In this document: piece by piece, positions 1 through 11,177 of the stretch | How positions within the stretch are numbered: position 1 is the stretch's first letter | Layout: every line of letters starts with the position of its first letter | Source: Neurospora crassa OR74A | Taxonomy: Eukaryota > Ascomycota > Sordariomycetes > Sordariales > Sordariaceae | Reading direction: 5' to 3' | NCBI RefSeq assembly: GCF_000182925.2 | Contig: NC_026506.1 | Span: 62,001 to 126,000 of the forward strand | Length of the DNA: 64,000 nt | Notes under the pieces: generated by a model | Told to the model about the DNA's origin: nothing | The model's input: only the letters and a program-made list of their open reading frames with translations | Database searches by the model: none | Program-made: the position numbers and the translations under genes

Positions 1-2247
1 ATACCGTCATCTATCCCTCTACCGCCCATGTCAGTCCCTACGCTCCTGCAACTCGAGCTGGCTGGATCGCGACCGAGTCCTCTATACATACATCACTCAT
101 ACACAAGCGACATCCCCTACGAATCGAGCGCAATCAAGTTTGAGCGGTTGAAGAACTTCTTGGTTCTGCCCTTTGTCCTCGAGCGATGCATAACCTTTGG
201 TGCTTTGGCTTGTCTGGACGCTTGGCTGTGGACCTTCACCGTGCTACCTATGCGCTTTGGCATTGCCGTGTGGATTCTCCTTCAATGGTGGGGATATGTT
301 ATTGGCAAAGAAACTCGATGGGTGGTAGGATTCGTGTGGTACGGCTTGGGCCGCATGTGGAAGCGCGGCCGTCGGGGTCGGTCCGAGTCAGTCGCCAGTA
401 CGGATGGTCAGCGGTCCAGGAGTCAAAGTCGGGTACGGGAGCAGCCAGTCAATCACAATAGCACTGCTACTACCACCACCACCACCATCACAACCAACGG
501 GGCCGACACCCGTCATCCCAACCTCCGCATGGCCCCCGGGACTAAGCCCCCCGGTCCCAGCCGCCGCGGGAGAGGCTACCTCGGTCACCGCCGCACCAAG
601 TCCAACCCGTCCAACCTGTCACACTACAACAAAGCCGACCTGCTCCAAGGCGCCGTCGTCATCTTCTCCTCCATTGCCCTCATGTCTCTCGACGCCTCGC
701 GCATGTATCATTCCATTCGCGCTCAATCCGCTATCAAGCTGTACACCATCTACAACCTGCTCGAAGTGGGCGACCGTTTGCTGTCGGCCCTCGGGCAGGA
801 CATATTTGAATGCTTGTTCAGTAACGAGACGTTGTCGAGGGATAGCCTAGGGCGCAGCAAGGTCTTGCTCCCCTTGGGTATCTTCTGTCTGGCGCTGGTG
901 TACAACATCTTACATGCGGTAGTTCTGTTTTACCAGGTCATTGCGCTGAACGTGGCTGTTAACTCGTACAGCAACACGCTGTTGACACTTCTTATGTCGA
1001 ACCAGTTCGTCGAAATCAAGTCAGCCGTGTTCAAGAGGTTCGAAAAGGAGAACACCTTCCAGATGGCTTGTGCCGATATCGTCGAGCGGTTCCAGCTGTG
1101 GATCATGCTGTTGATCATCGCCATGCGTAACGTGGTGGAAGTTGGCGGGCTCAGTGTGCCCGGGGCAGGCAGCGAAGATGCGGGCCCTAGTTCCTTTCCT
1201 CTACATACAGCGAGTATACTGCCCGCGAGCTTTACGATTCTGCCCAACTGGCTGTGGTCCGGCGAAGTACTGAGCCCGCTCGCTGTGGTCATTGCAAGCG
1301 AGATGGTGGTGGACTGGATCAAGCATGCTTACGTGAACAAGTTTAACAATATCAAACCGAACTTCTATAGCAGGATTTTGGACATATTGTGCAAGGATTA
1401 CTATACGAATGTACGTTTGCCCTCTCCCCCTTCTTACCTTCATCGTCTAACAGCAGTTCAGGCCTTCGTAACGCCCCAGTTAACCCGCCGCCTGGGCCTG
1501 CCCCTATTGCCTTTGTCCTGCCTCTTCATCCGCGCCTCATTCCAGATCTATAACATGTTCGTCGCCGTACATGTCCCTCCTCCTCTGCCGCCTTCGACAC
1601 AAACTTCTCTCTCCGTCGAATCAGCTACACCCTCACCCGCCATGCTAGCCGCTTTGGACCATCTAGACAAAAAGATTCGCATTGCTCTAGGCCGAGCGGT
1701 ATACGGCTACCCTTTCGGTGAATCCGGTGGACTAGGGGATAATGTTTATGGCCCGGCCTCGGCTCCCACAGGGGATACACCCGAAGCAGCCGGCCTCGCA
1801 ACTCACATTTGGCACTCGGTGTCCAAGTGGTTGCCAGAGTGGAAATGGACATCCGACGACGTTATTGCTTTTCTGACCATGATAACCGTCTTCCTTCTGA
1901 TCTTCTTGGTGCTTCTCATCTTCAAGCTTTTGTTGGGTATGTTCTTGCTGCGGTATTCGAGAGACAGGTACGCAAGGATGAAGGTTAAGGAGGCTGCCAT
2001 TGCTGCTGGACAGGCGGAAAAGGAGTCATTTGAGACACAAGGCAAGAGAGTAGGGGGGTATGGACAGGTCGAGGTGGGAGAAGAAAGAAGGAGGTGGATA
2101 TTTGCCGATGATCCCAAGGGGCTGAACAAAGTACGGGAGAGGGAGAAGGGCGGCGGGGGAGGGAAGGGAGGAGGGGGTGGTGGGAAACCAGAAAAGGATT
2201 TGGGAACAGTGATGAGGTATGAGATGATTGCCAAGAGAATTTGGTAA
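1..2247 (+). CDS. EMP65/TAPT1-family multispanning membrane protein, 5'-partial
   Basis: The reading frame is open to the first base of the window, so the true start is probably upstream; the first visible ATG is at 28. The product has at least six hydrophobic segments (counting from that ATG, about residues 46-97, 204-223, 280-313, 350-372, 418-438 and 612-643). The stretch around residues 305-345, reading ..VNSYSNTLL..SNQFVEIKSAVFKRFEKEN, is the hallmark of the Tapt1/DUF747 family. Yeast Emp65 of this family is an ER membrane protein that works with Slp1 in folding or quality control of soluble proteins. An in-frame intron is likely at 1411-1461 (GTACGT donor, CTAAC branch, TTCAG acceptor, 51 nt), joining DYYTN to AFVTPQ. 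Residues about 120-200 are a low-complexity Arg/Ser/Thr insert and the C-terminus is Gly/Lys-rich. The family call is firm; the exact function here is inferred. Confidence 0.85.
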   Translation: MPSSIPLPPMSVPTLLQLELAGSRPSPLYIHHSYTSDIPYESSAIKFERLKNFLVLPFVLERCITFGALACLDAWLWTFTVLPMRFGIAVWILLQWWGYVIGKETRWVVGFVWYGLGRMWKRGRRGRSESVASTDGQRSRSQSRVREQPVNHNSTATTTTTTITTNGADTRHPNLRMAPGTKPPGPSRRGRGYLGHRRTKSNPSNLSHYNKADLLQGAVVIFSSIALMSLDASRMYHSIRAQSAIKLYTIYNLLEVGDRLLSALGQDIFECLFSNETLSRDSLGRSKVLLPLGIFCLALVYNILHAVVLFYQVIALNVAVNSYSNTLLTLLMSNQFVEIKSAVFKRFEKENTFQMACADIVERFQLWIMLLIIAMRNVVEVGGLSVPGAGSEDAGPSSFPLHTASILPASFTILPNWLWSGEVLSPLAVVIASEMVVDWIKHAYVNKFNNIKPNFYSRILDILCKDYYTNVRLPSPPSYLHRLTAVQAFVTPQLTRRLGLPLLPLSCLFIRASFQIYNMFVAVHVPPPLPPSTQTSLSVESATPSPAMLAALDHLDKKIRIALGRAVYGYPFGESGGLGDNVYGPASAPTGDTPEAAGLATHIWHSVSKWLPEWKWTSDDVIAFLTMITVFLLIFLVLLIFKLLLGMFLLRYSRDRYARMKVKEAAIAAGQAEKESFETQGKRVGGYGQVEVGEERRRWIFADDPKGLNKVREREKGGGGGKGGGGGGKPEKDLGTVMRYEMIAKRIW
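1411..1461 (+). other. Probable in-frame intron in the EMP65/TAPT1 gene
   Basis: This 51-nt stretch starts GTACGT, contains CTAAC at 1446-1450 and ends TTCAG. Its length is a multiple of three, so the frame stays open with or without it. Read as protein it inserts a Pro/Leu/Ser-rich segment into a conserved region, which argues that it is spliced out. Confidence 0.6.
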
Positions 2248-2565
2248 AGGGATCCATGCCATTCTGAAGTTGGAAGAAATCGAACGGAAGCTTGTAATTG
2301 TCATTTCATTGCTTCCTGTATCCGGCGTCACCAAACACTTGATATTATTGTCTGTATTATATACATACCTACCTACCTATGTCTGTCATTGGAGTTCGGT
2401 GGGAACCAAGGTCGATACAAAATTTGTCCTTCCTGTAGCCTGCGGCATCTACATCTTGATCGAGTCTTGTGCCGTCATCGGCAGTTCAAACACTGTCCTT
2501 CGTTGAATAGAGGTGCGTGAGTTTCCTTCCCGAACAAGGTAGCAGGTACCTCTACCCAATGGTGT

Positions 2566-4079
2566 TTACAAAGGAATAGCAACGCTCTTATCACTCTTCA
2601 ACCACCCTCTTTCCGCAAGACCATACCGCTCGGTTGCTAAACTGTTTGAATGTCAGCTTCCTCGGCCCTTATGCAAGAAAATGGAAAGAGAGATACGAAC
2701 GTCCACTCATAATGCCCAGTCATGATCGTATACACCGAGTGCAGGTACTTCTCAACATGCTTCCTCACCATAGGGTCAGGATCTTGAGCAACCATCTCCC
2801 GAAGTCTCGCACCAGCTGCTTCCATCTTGTTACTGACTTGACGCAAATCTTCCACGAGGAGATTGATAGCCTTATCCAGATTATGACCAGATGTGCGGTA
2901 GGTGAGGTCAATAGCCACAAGCCCAGGCCAGTTGACCTTCATCTCTTTTGGCAGGGAAAGAACGTCGTTTACACTGTCGCCGCACTTTGTCAGTCACATA
3001 TATTTCACAAGAAAACAAACAAACAAACACCCCGAAAAATGGGCAGGACGGCACGAAAGCAGGAAAGAAAAGAAAAAGGACTCACATGACAACATTCTTG
3101 GCCAACTCCTCCCACAGCGTCTTCATCTCTTCTGTTTGAAACAGATATTGAGGAATCGTGATCTCGGTCATGAACTCCCCCAGACAAGAGAAGAATCCGA
3201 TCCCATTCGTGCCGCGCCTATAAACCCAGTACTCTTTCTCGGTAGGAACTGTGCCGTTGCCGCCCGCGTAGGTGGCCACTTCCAGCGCGGACGAGTGCAG
3301 GTACAGTTGGATCTCCGAATAGAGTCTTGTTCGCTCAGTGAGGGTGCAGCCTTGTTTGAAGCCCTCGGCCGCAGGTTTGAAGAGGACGGAGTACTTTGTC
3401 GGCGGGGGCGGCTCTTTCGACAAGGACGAGATGAAGAGGGAATCGGGGTCGGAGGAACCGTCTGATTGATGGTGGTGGCGGCGGCTGGTCGGCGGAGAAG
3501 AAGGAAGAACACATGCAATGTTGCCTGAAGATGGGGGAGATGGAGGATCAAGGCCCAGGTGAAAGGCAACGTATCTCAATGCCCTTTCACTCAAAGTGGT
3601 CTTTGAGTCCAAGTCCAGGTCCTGAGTTGATGACTCCTCGGCTTCATCATCCCATACGAAGATCCAGAAGACAAACCAGCTCATCGTCACCAACCGCTCA
3701 AGTGAAGAACGGGGCCACCAACTGCATGTTTCAATGTCTATCAGTCGCCGTTTCTTTTATTCCCCTGAGGTGTTTGTTGCGAATGGTACTTTGATGTTGA
3801 CGGGTGGAAAGAAAAAAACAATGGGTGAACTCACTATGCGCAGAGCAAAGCAATGTTGATCTTCTTTGCTTTCGCCCTAATATCCGGCTCCTCGATCCTG
3901 TCATCAATGTTTTTCTCCACAATCTCACAAAGTCGGCCATAGTGCGGGCTGAGCTCCGTGGGAAAGGAGGAGAGAATCGATTCTTGTTGGAGACTGGGAA
4001 AGTGCAGTTTGAGGCCGTGGAGGTTGGCATAGACTTGGGCCGTTGTTGGTCTTTCAGAGGTGGCGGGGGCCATGGTCAC
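2566..4079 (-). CDS. Class I terpene synthase (sesquiterpene-cyclase type), four exons
   Basis: Four exons were assembled on the minus strand: 4079-3835, 3721-3086, 2973-2701 and 2641-2566, giving 409 residues. Introns are 113, 112 and 59 nt. The first two have GTGAGT donors; the last uses the weaker donor GTTCGT. The Asp-rich metal-binding motif is WDDEAEE at about residues 105-111. The second metal-binding (NSE) motif NDVLSLPKE (residues 296-304) is created only by the 3086/2973 splice, which supports the model. The C-terminus HYEWTLATERYG carries the W..xxRY signature seen at the end of fungal class I terpene synthases. Such enzymes ionise a prenyl diphosphate, usually farnesyl diphosphate, in the cytosol and cyclise the cation; the product cannot be read from sequence. 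No P450 or other tailoring gene is adjacent, so it may act alone. Confidence 0.85.
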
Positions 4080-6125
4080 CTCCAGCGTCGTGAACGAATG
4101 AGCAGAGTATATAGGTTGTAGTGTTCAACCAAAGATTGAGGCGAAGGGATACAGTCAGAGGATACAGCTCGATGAATGACCGCCTTACAAGAATCGGGTG
4201 GTAGATTCGAATGAGCGTTCAAACATAAAACGAACGGTATGGTGTACGTGTGGAAAAGAAGTAGATTGGAAGAGATATGGGTCAGTGTCTTTGGCTAAGC
4301 TCCATTTTCTTGCTTTGAAGGTCCTCCCTTTCTTATAGACAGTTTGAACCGCGCGGAGAATTCTGTAACAAAACCGCTGGTACCTTTGGAATCGTCATTT
4401 CCCGCTCATTCTAACGACAGCTTGTTTGGTCAGGTACGTCAATCCTGGAGTCCGGAATACGGATCCGAGGCCCGAAATCTTCTTCGATTTTTTTTTTTTT
4501 TTTATCTTTTATATTTTTTTTCCGTCACTGTACTGCTGGTACATTCGACTTCGTACGACTGACGTTGAGGCCGAAGGGACTGTGAGGATCGAGGTATTCA
4601 AGGGTGATGCCACGGGTGTACTGGGTGTGCACGGCAGTACCTAGGGTTGGACCAAAGCTTGAGAGTGTTGATAAGGAGCAAATGGTCTGCAGTTATTCAC
4701 GCTAACAATGTGTGGACTGGGTCGGTCTGGCTGGCTGGGAATGCTAGCTGGAGGTCTCTGCAGCAGCTGCATGGCCGGCAGTACGCACCGCTGACACAGG
4801 AGCTCAGTCCTCTCGTCATCTCCATCTCCGTCTTCTAGACCGGCATTTATACGAGCTACACGAGCTCTGGGCCGTGAAGGCTGCTTTGATTGTCGGGGTT
4901 CATCGCTGTTGCCGGGAAGGGGGCGCTTGAAGGCGTAACTGGGAGGGTGCGGATGTGGCGGTGCCTGGTGCCTCAATCGATAGGGGGCATCCATGCGAGT
5001 ATAGACCAGTAATCAGACTATAAATATCTAGGTACCCTCAAGATTGGTGGTAAGATGGGTGGGTGAAGGTTTCACTGTCGTCACGTATCAACAGACTTAC
5101 GATGTTTATGCGGTGGTCAGACTGGAGCGGGAACCGAAGCCGTGCCTACAAGACTTGGCCAACCAAAGGGAATACCCAGAAGGTCTGCAAGCCTGAGGCG
5201 AGATGTATTTGAGCCAACACCCTCAATACATGATGCACTCCCACCATCGAGTCACCAACTGAGCGGCGTAAGATGACACATCCATGTTCGATATCGAGTC
5301 GCTTATAGCCGTTCCTTTGCAAAAATCGTTGTAAGGACTCCATGAAGAGCGTCAAGGTGTGAGAAACGCAAGTTCAGGAGTCGTGCAGCTGCAGGCAGGG
5401 CTAGATCTTTGCATATTGGTTTCGTCAGAGCCATGAAATTTCTGAAATAACATACCTCTCCATCCGATTCGTGTGGTCTGACTTTTGCTGCAGACGTTCG
5501 GATGGAAATGTATGCGCATTGATGGAAGAGGATGTCGTATTTTGGCCGGGAGACTGGGTGTCATGGTGATTCTTCGTGCTTTTGACATGGGATTTCGGTG
5601 TTCTTGAGCGTCTCATCTCCTACCCTTCGTTGTTTCCCTGTGCACAGCACGCTCGACAACAACAAGTTGCAAATAGATCACATCTGAATTCTGCGGTGTG
5701 TGGATCACTGGTTGTGTTCATTTGTATGATGAAGAGGGAAAGAAGAAAGGAACATGAAATCAACCAGTGCGATAGGTAGGTATCGACCAAAAAATGACAA
5801 GGACTTATCCAATCTGTGAGAAGACAATGAAAGAAGGAAACCAACACCAATCCCCTCATACGCCGTGGTTCCTGCCCCATCATGTTCTGTTGGAATTCCG
5901 CCGCGGCTGCGTGTCCAGCACATGTTGTTGATTGCTCCGGTGGCGACTGCCCTGTATCCCGATGTCCAAGCCCATTGATCCCATCAATCCCATCCCGTAA
6001 TCCCAAGTCCCACCTCTTGCCAGCCAAAAAAAAATAAAAAAATGCCAGAATTCCATCTCTTACATGTATCGTGTTCATATCCGTGTTCATCTCAAATCAT
6101 TGCTTATCCCATCATGACCTACGCC
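4080..6125. other. Intergenic region between terpene synthase and SR/K-rich protein gene
   Basis: About 2 kb without a gene I can support. It contains the upstream region of the terpene synthase, a poly-T run near 4489-4503 in a local A/T-rich patch, and several short unrelated open frames (for example minus-strand 4641-4994 and 5146-5355). None of these frames joins through plausible splice sites or shows a domain I recognise. The 3' end of the next gene is at 6126. Confidence 0.5.
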
Positions 6126-8284
6126 TTAGTTCGCGACACTCGCCGCCCTTCTCATATGACGCTCTCCATGTCCCTCCTTGGAGGTCCGTCTCTCCCGTTC
6201 CTTATCCTTCCCATCTCTCTCGCGCCTCTCTTCCCTCTCCTTGGTGGCAATCTTCTCATCCTCCTTGTCCTTCATCTTCTTGAACAACGACTTAATCATG
6301 TTGCCCTTCTTCTTTGCGCTGTCTCCATCATCCAGATTCGCCTCCTTGCTGCTGCTGGTGCCGACTCTCGAGGCCGACTTTCGCTCTCTATCCTTGGTGT
6401 CCTTCTCTCTCTCTCTGTCCAGTTTCGAACGCGATGAGGAGCCGCCGCCAGCTTCGCTGCGAGCGCTTGTGCGGTGAGAGCGAGAGCTGCGATAGGAGAC
6501 TTGAGAGGAGGCGCCGACTTCGCTTGTTGCTTTATCCTTCTTGTCACGCGAGGATTTGCGGTCGGGAATGTCGAGATCGTCGCGGTGGCGTCTGCTGCTG
6601 CTGGTCTTGTCTTTGCTGTCTCTCTCCCTCTCCTTGTCCTTTCCATCCCGTTCCTTATCAGAATGTCCACCGACAGCCTCCCTCAACCTCTCCCTCAACC
6701 CACTCGGCTTATGCTCCTTCTTCACCGTCGTGCGTCTCGCCAATCCCACCTGAGAAACCGAATCATCTGGACTTACCTCCACCACCTCCTCCTTATACTT
6801 CTGTTTCAACGCCTTATCCGCCTCCGGACTCCTCAACTCCACCTCCGCCTCCTCCTCACTCGTCACCACAATCCCGCGTCTCCAGCACTCAATCGTGCTC
6901 AACTCCTCATCCAACACCAACGCATCCTCATGCCCTCCCGCAGCAGCACCTGCCCTTGCCCCCGCATCAAATCCCATAGCACCCATAGCAGTCCCATTCC
7001 CAGAAACCGCATTCATCTCCACCGCCGCCTCCTTCTGCTTCGCATTCCCCTGCGTGATCTTCCTGATGATCTTCCACCCGCCAAACATGACCACCATCAC
7101 TCCGGCCGCAATGCCGGTACCAATCAAGAACTGCGGCGAGCAAAGCAAGGCGTAAATGGCCGGACTGCCACCCTTCAAGAATGCCAAGAAGGCAGGTGAC
7201 ATCTTGCCAATCATCGCACTAAGCTCGGCCAGCGACAGCGCCACAGCCGCCGCGGCTTCCGGGTTCTGCTGCAGATTTTCAATTATGCACGACGCTGAAG
7301 CCTGCACGCAGTGTGCTTCGAGGAGAAAGGATTCGATGCGGGAGATGAGATCCAGCGCTTCCTTCTGTTCGGGTTCCTGGGGCGTGAAGTCGGGGGCGAA
7401 CGTGGGGATGCCCTGAGGCGGGACGGGGTAGGAGTGATTCATGCTGTCATGGGAGGAGCGGTAACGGCCGCGGTTGAGGTCGTCGCGCAGGTGAAGGTCA
7501 GGAGGAAGGTCGCCGTAGGCTAGGTCTTGGTCCCGGTCTCTGTTCTTGTTCTTGGACGAGGATGGGGTTTCGGTTTGGCGACGGTGAAAGGGGTTGCGAC
7601 TACGACTGCCCGAAGCGGCCACGTCGAAGGTCGGGCTGGCAGGCATGGTGTTGGCGTGGTTCAGACTTGGTCGCCTGGCGAGTTCTAGGTCTTTGCTGTA
7701 CCCCTTTGGTGGCTTTGACGGCGCCGTTGCCGATATTTCCGTGTACGTTTTCAGATTTCCCTCTGTTAGGGCTGTCGAGGGATTAGGCGCTTGAGACGAT
7801 GATCGCTTGCGGTGGGACTTGCTGCGCGAAGTAGAGGTGTAGCGAGAAGCGAAGGAACGGGTGTCATCATCGTGGGATTTGCGGCGCCCACTGCTGTTGC
7901 CGATAAGCTTACGATCCCTGATGCTGCCGCCATCGAGCGTCTTGATGGGACCCGGGGAGTCGTATTCATCGTATTGTCGGCCACGAGGAACTGTGATGTG
8001 GACTTCTCCCCGTGATCGGCCGGAGGAATAGCTGCCGTTCTGGAAGTCGCGCTCCGCCCTTGCGGCTTCTTTCCTCTCACGGTATGTAGCTTTAGCATCT
8101 TTGAAGATGCCCATCAGCTGCCTCCCCTATATCGGAGTTGTTAGTTACTGTCAAATTGGCAGGTGAGACAAGGTGGGTGACACGGATGTCAACGGTCTGC
8201 CCAAAAGACAGACAGGGGAGTCCTTACCGTGCTGATGATCTTGCCCGAATTGTTGACAATGGTGATAATCTCTTCGCCTGGCAT
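6126..8284 (-). CDS. Conserved fungal hypothetical protein, charged, one hydrophobic segment
   Basis: There are two exons: 8284-8228, encoding MPGEEIITIVNNSGKIIST, and 8126-6126, joined in phase 0 across a 101-nt intron (GTAAGG..ATATAG). The protein is 685 residues. The first exon is required: it restores a conserved-looking N-terminus before GRQLMGIFKDAKATYRERK. The middle (about 265-375) contains a helical stretch (LSLAELSAMIGKM) and then the only strong hydrophobic segment, about residues 340-375 (SPAIYALL...GTGIAAGVMVVMFGGW), with basic residues after it. Everything after about residue 450 is highly charged, with Ser/Arg/Lys/Asp/Glu-rich repeats, and is probably disordered. I do not recognise a named domain. 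A membrane-anchored scaffold is possible, but that is only inference from composition. Confidence 0.8.
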
Positions 8285-11177
8285 CTTGGCGGTTGGTAGG
8301 TATGTATCGTCTTTTTGTGTTGTAGTGTTGATATGCCGGACCTGGAAAGGACCAAGAGGTGCTGTAGGCGTTGTGAATAGCGGGGTACCACGCCTGGAGT
8401 TATCGAGTGTTATTCCCAGCCAGTGGTTGACTCGATCGTGGCTGGCGCTGGCGGGTCTTTCGGCGCCGGCGCTTGTATGTGAGGGGTATAGGTGTGCCTC
8501 GCCGACGAAAGAACAACGAAAACCGAGTAATAAAACAAACCTAATGTATGGGAATATGGTTTCGGTGAGTCAACGAAGAAAGATGCAAGAGTTAAAGTGG
8601 TTTTAGTCAAAGGATCGCGCGCTTCGCTTCTCTTCGCTTGTCGGTGCCAGCCCCCCGGGAAGGAAAGTGTGGATACAGCGCCACTCTTCTCTCCTCCAGG
8701 ACTCTTGATGTTCCACTCTCTGGGCTGACCTCCGATCAGATCAACTGAGGCAGCCGGGATCTAGGTTGTATGTTTCGATCTTAGGACGGTCGTGTGCAAC
8801 AGATCTGAATGTGAAGAGTCCAGCAAGATGTGAGAAGAAAGAGAAGAAAGACGAGAAGTATGTAGAAACAAAAGCGAAAGCCAAGCATGAACAGAGTCAG
8901 AGTAAGTAAGGTTCAGGTTCAATACGCCAGGGCCGGGGGTATTGCCATTCGTTAATTCATCATGCTATATGACAAGCCCTTGTTCCCTCGTAGGTTTTGT
9001 CCGTACACTACAAAGTCAGTCCAGTCAAATGTAAGTCACCGTCTATTCTCTTTCACTTTTCTTACTGGCGCAGAGACAGACCGGAAAGTCCAGAAGCAGG
9101 GAGTGGGATGAGGGGAAATGATGTGGTGGGAATGAGAATCGGAACCAGACCTCCTCCACTGGGAGGTACCTTGTATTGATTCATGCTTCGAGCAAGTCTT
9201 GTCCTTGCAAGCCCTCCCACGTTTCCCCGTTTCGGAGACGAGAACATCGACAGCCAGCCAGCATGCCTAGCATAACCAACGCAAGCAATCAACGCAAGCA
9301 AAGCAGCGGGAATGGCGGGAGATGCGTAGCATTTTCAGGGCTGCTTGCTGCCACTTGGACGCTGACGACACTTGACCAGTCAATGTTGAATGTCACTGAT
9401 TAGACCTTACCATTGATTGGGCAAGATGTAGCCAAGATGTCAGAAGTCGGGCTTCCTTGCAGTTTGTCACATTTGAGAACTTCTCGAACCTCAAGTCATC
9501 TTCTCGCTCTCTTCTCAGTCTCTTCCCCTCTCCCCTTGTCATTCGAAAAGCTGGAAATATCACCGTCGAGAAGGGTCTTTGATCCGATGACAAGACTCCC
9601 TAGGATCGGGGAACAACATGAAACTTTCCCTCTCTTCACCCCACCCCCACCTAGAGAGAATGTTTGTGGATCCCCCGCTTCACCGCTCGTCTCTCCGCTC
9701 TCGATTCCATGTTTGGTGAGCATGATGGTCCGTGCTCCTTCGGCTACCTCCCCCGGGCACCAGCCGGCGGCGGTTCGCTTGGTTTGCTTGGAAAGTCTGG
9801 AACGAGGCGCTTCACCTAGTTTGTGGCGCACTCAGCCCCTGATCAACCAATCTGATCTCGAAAGTGTGTGTGTGGAATCACTTCAGCAGCGTCCTTAGCC
9901 ACTTTTGGGGTGTCCAATCACAGTGAGGTCGGCTATCGACCGACTCCCAGTGTTCCAGTCTCCATCGTTCGTCTGGTCTCGCTCGGTCCAGGTCAGGAAC
10001 ACCCGCAGACGCCCGCACTGCCAGCGAGGCAGGTGAACAAGGTGAGTCGAAACACCCAACTCGCAATCCAGCGAGGATACTCTGAATGAACAAGAGAAAA
10101 TCATTGATCTTCCTCAAATCCATGAGTGGAACAGCATCGGCGCCAGTTACTCCCGTTGATTCCGTCAAATATCTGTCGTGTTACGAATAACGCCTGCTAA
10201 CAACGCCTGCACCCCCCGTACAAAGACCGGGCGGAACGGAAACGAACACTGGCGCTCTGCAAGATAGACAAGCAGAGACATGCAAACCCACCAACCACCT
10301 CGTCGGCCTTGCTCTCGAGACCGTGAGAACGGTTCGTCAGTGGTTGGACTGGTTCAAAGAGCTTGCATTAGGGCCATGCCAAATCATCAGTCTACTACCC
10401 CACTCGTACCCCGTGGGCTTGCGAATCTCGCGAGAGTCGTCATTGGATTGAGGTCGCGTTGAGTGCTTGCATCCACAGTTTTCTTTCCCCTCATTCACCC
10501 GCCTGCTCTTGTCTCGTCTCTTGAGTTTCTGAGACTGTCTCGTCCATGCAAAGTGTCGGTTTGCACTTGTTCTTGTGAGTCGCAGCGCCATTATCAAGCA
10601 CAAATAAGAAACGACAGGGCAGAGAACCAATTCAATTCCGGCGTTACCATCCTCTCAAGATTTGCCCTTGCAATTGGAGACACGACAGCAGTCCGATTTC
10701 GGTTTGTGTGTGTGGGTGGGTGTGGGTGCCCGTCGGAGCCATCGTGATGGATGGTGGTCCGTGCGGTGGGTGACTGGTCCTGTGGATGAAGCTCGAAGAC
10801 TTCCATCGCGCGGTCTTGATCATCGCAAAACCTTTGGGCAGCGTAGATGATACCAAAAAAAATTTCGGCAATGATCAAGGTGTCATGAGCGTAAAGCATC
10901 AAGAATTTGTTAGACGTGTGGGTTACGCTAAGCAACAAGACAACAATGCGGGTAAAACGACCAAGTGACAACAACGCGCTTGAAGCCAATATATCCATCA
11001 GGTTATCCAATGCCCCATCTATGATGCTAAGGTGTGTCCAAAATTGTGAGTACCATGCTGTTCGCAAATACATGGGTGATGATGTGACCAAAGAAACAAA
11101 AGCCAGGACCCCCCGAAATAAAAATACAGTGGGTATGACGGGAAAAAAGCTGCCGTAAACTTGTCGCCATCATCCAC
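8285..11177. other. Intergenic region, no supported gene
   Basis: About 2.9 kb. The right part is the 3' flank of the modin-like gene and the left part is the 5' flank of the SR/K-rich gene. Open frames of 100-165 codons occur (plus strand 9413-9898, minus strand 10594-11091) but have biased, low-complexity or shadow-like composition and no recognisable domain. The minus-strand 10594-11091 frame has a few hydrophobic stretches. It starts only about 87 bases after the modin-like stop, so it is more likely part of the 3' UTR. Confidence 0.45.

Noticed and set aside
4641-5616. Set of short minus-strand open frames that might be exons of one gene
   Set aside because: I tried to join them through GT..AG sites. 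The frames do not connect without a stop, and no family motif appears.
6314-7199. Plus-strand open frames of 221-241 codons opposite the SR/K-rich gene
   Set aside because: They are reverse-strand shadows of its repetitive charged region and have Pro/Ser/Leu runs typical of such shadows.
9413-9898. 161-codon plus-strand open frame in the 8.3-11.2 kb gap
   Set aside because: Ser/Pro/Leu-rich with no domain, overlapped by equally long frames on the other strand.
10594-11091. 165-codon minus-strand open frame after the modin-like gene
   Set aside because: It begins about 87 bases after the modin-like stop, has no recognisable domain and is probably 3' UTR. A few hydrophobic stretches leave slight doubt.
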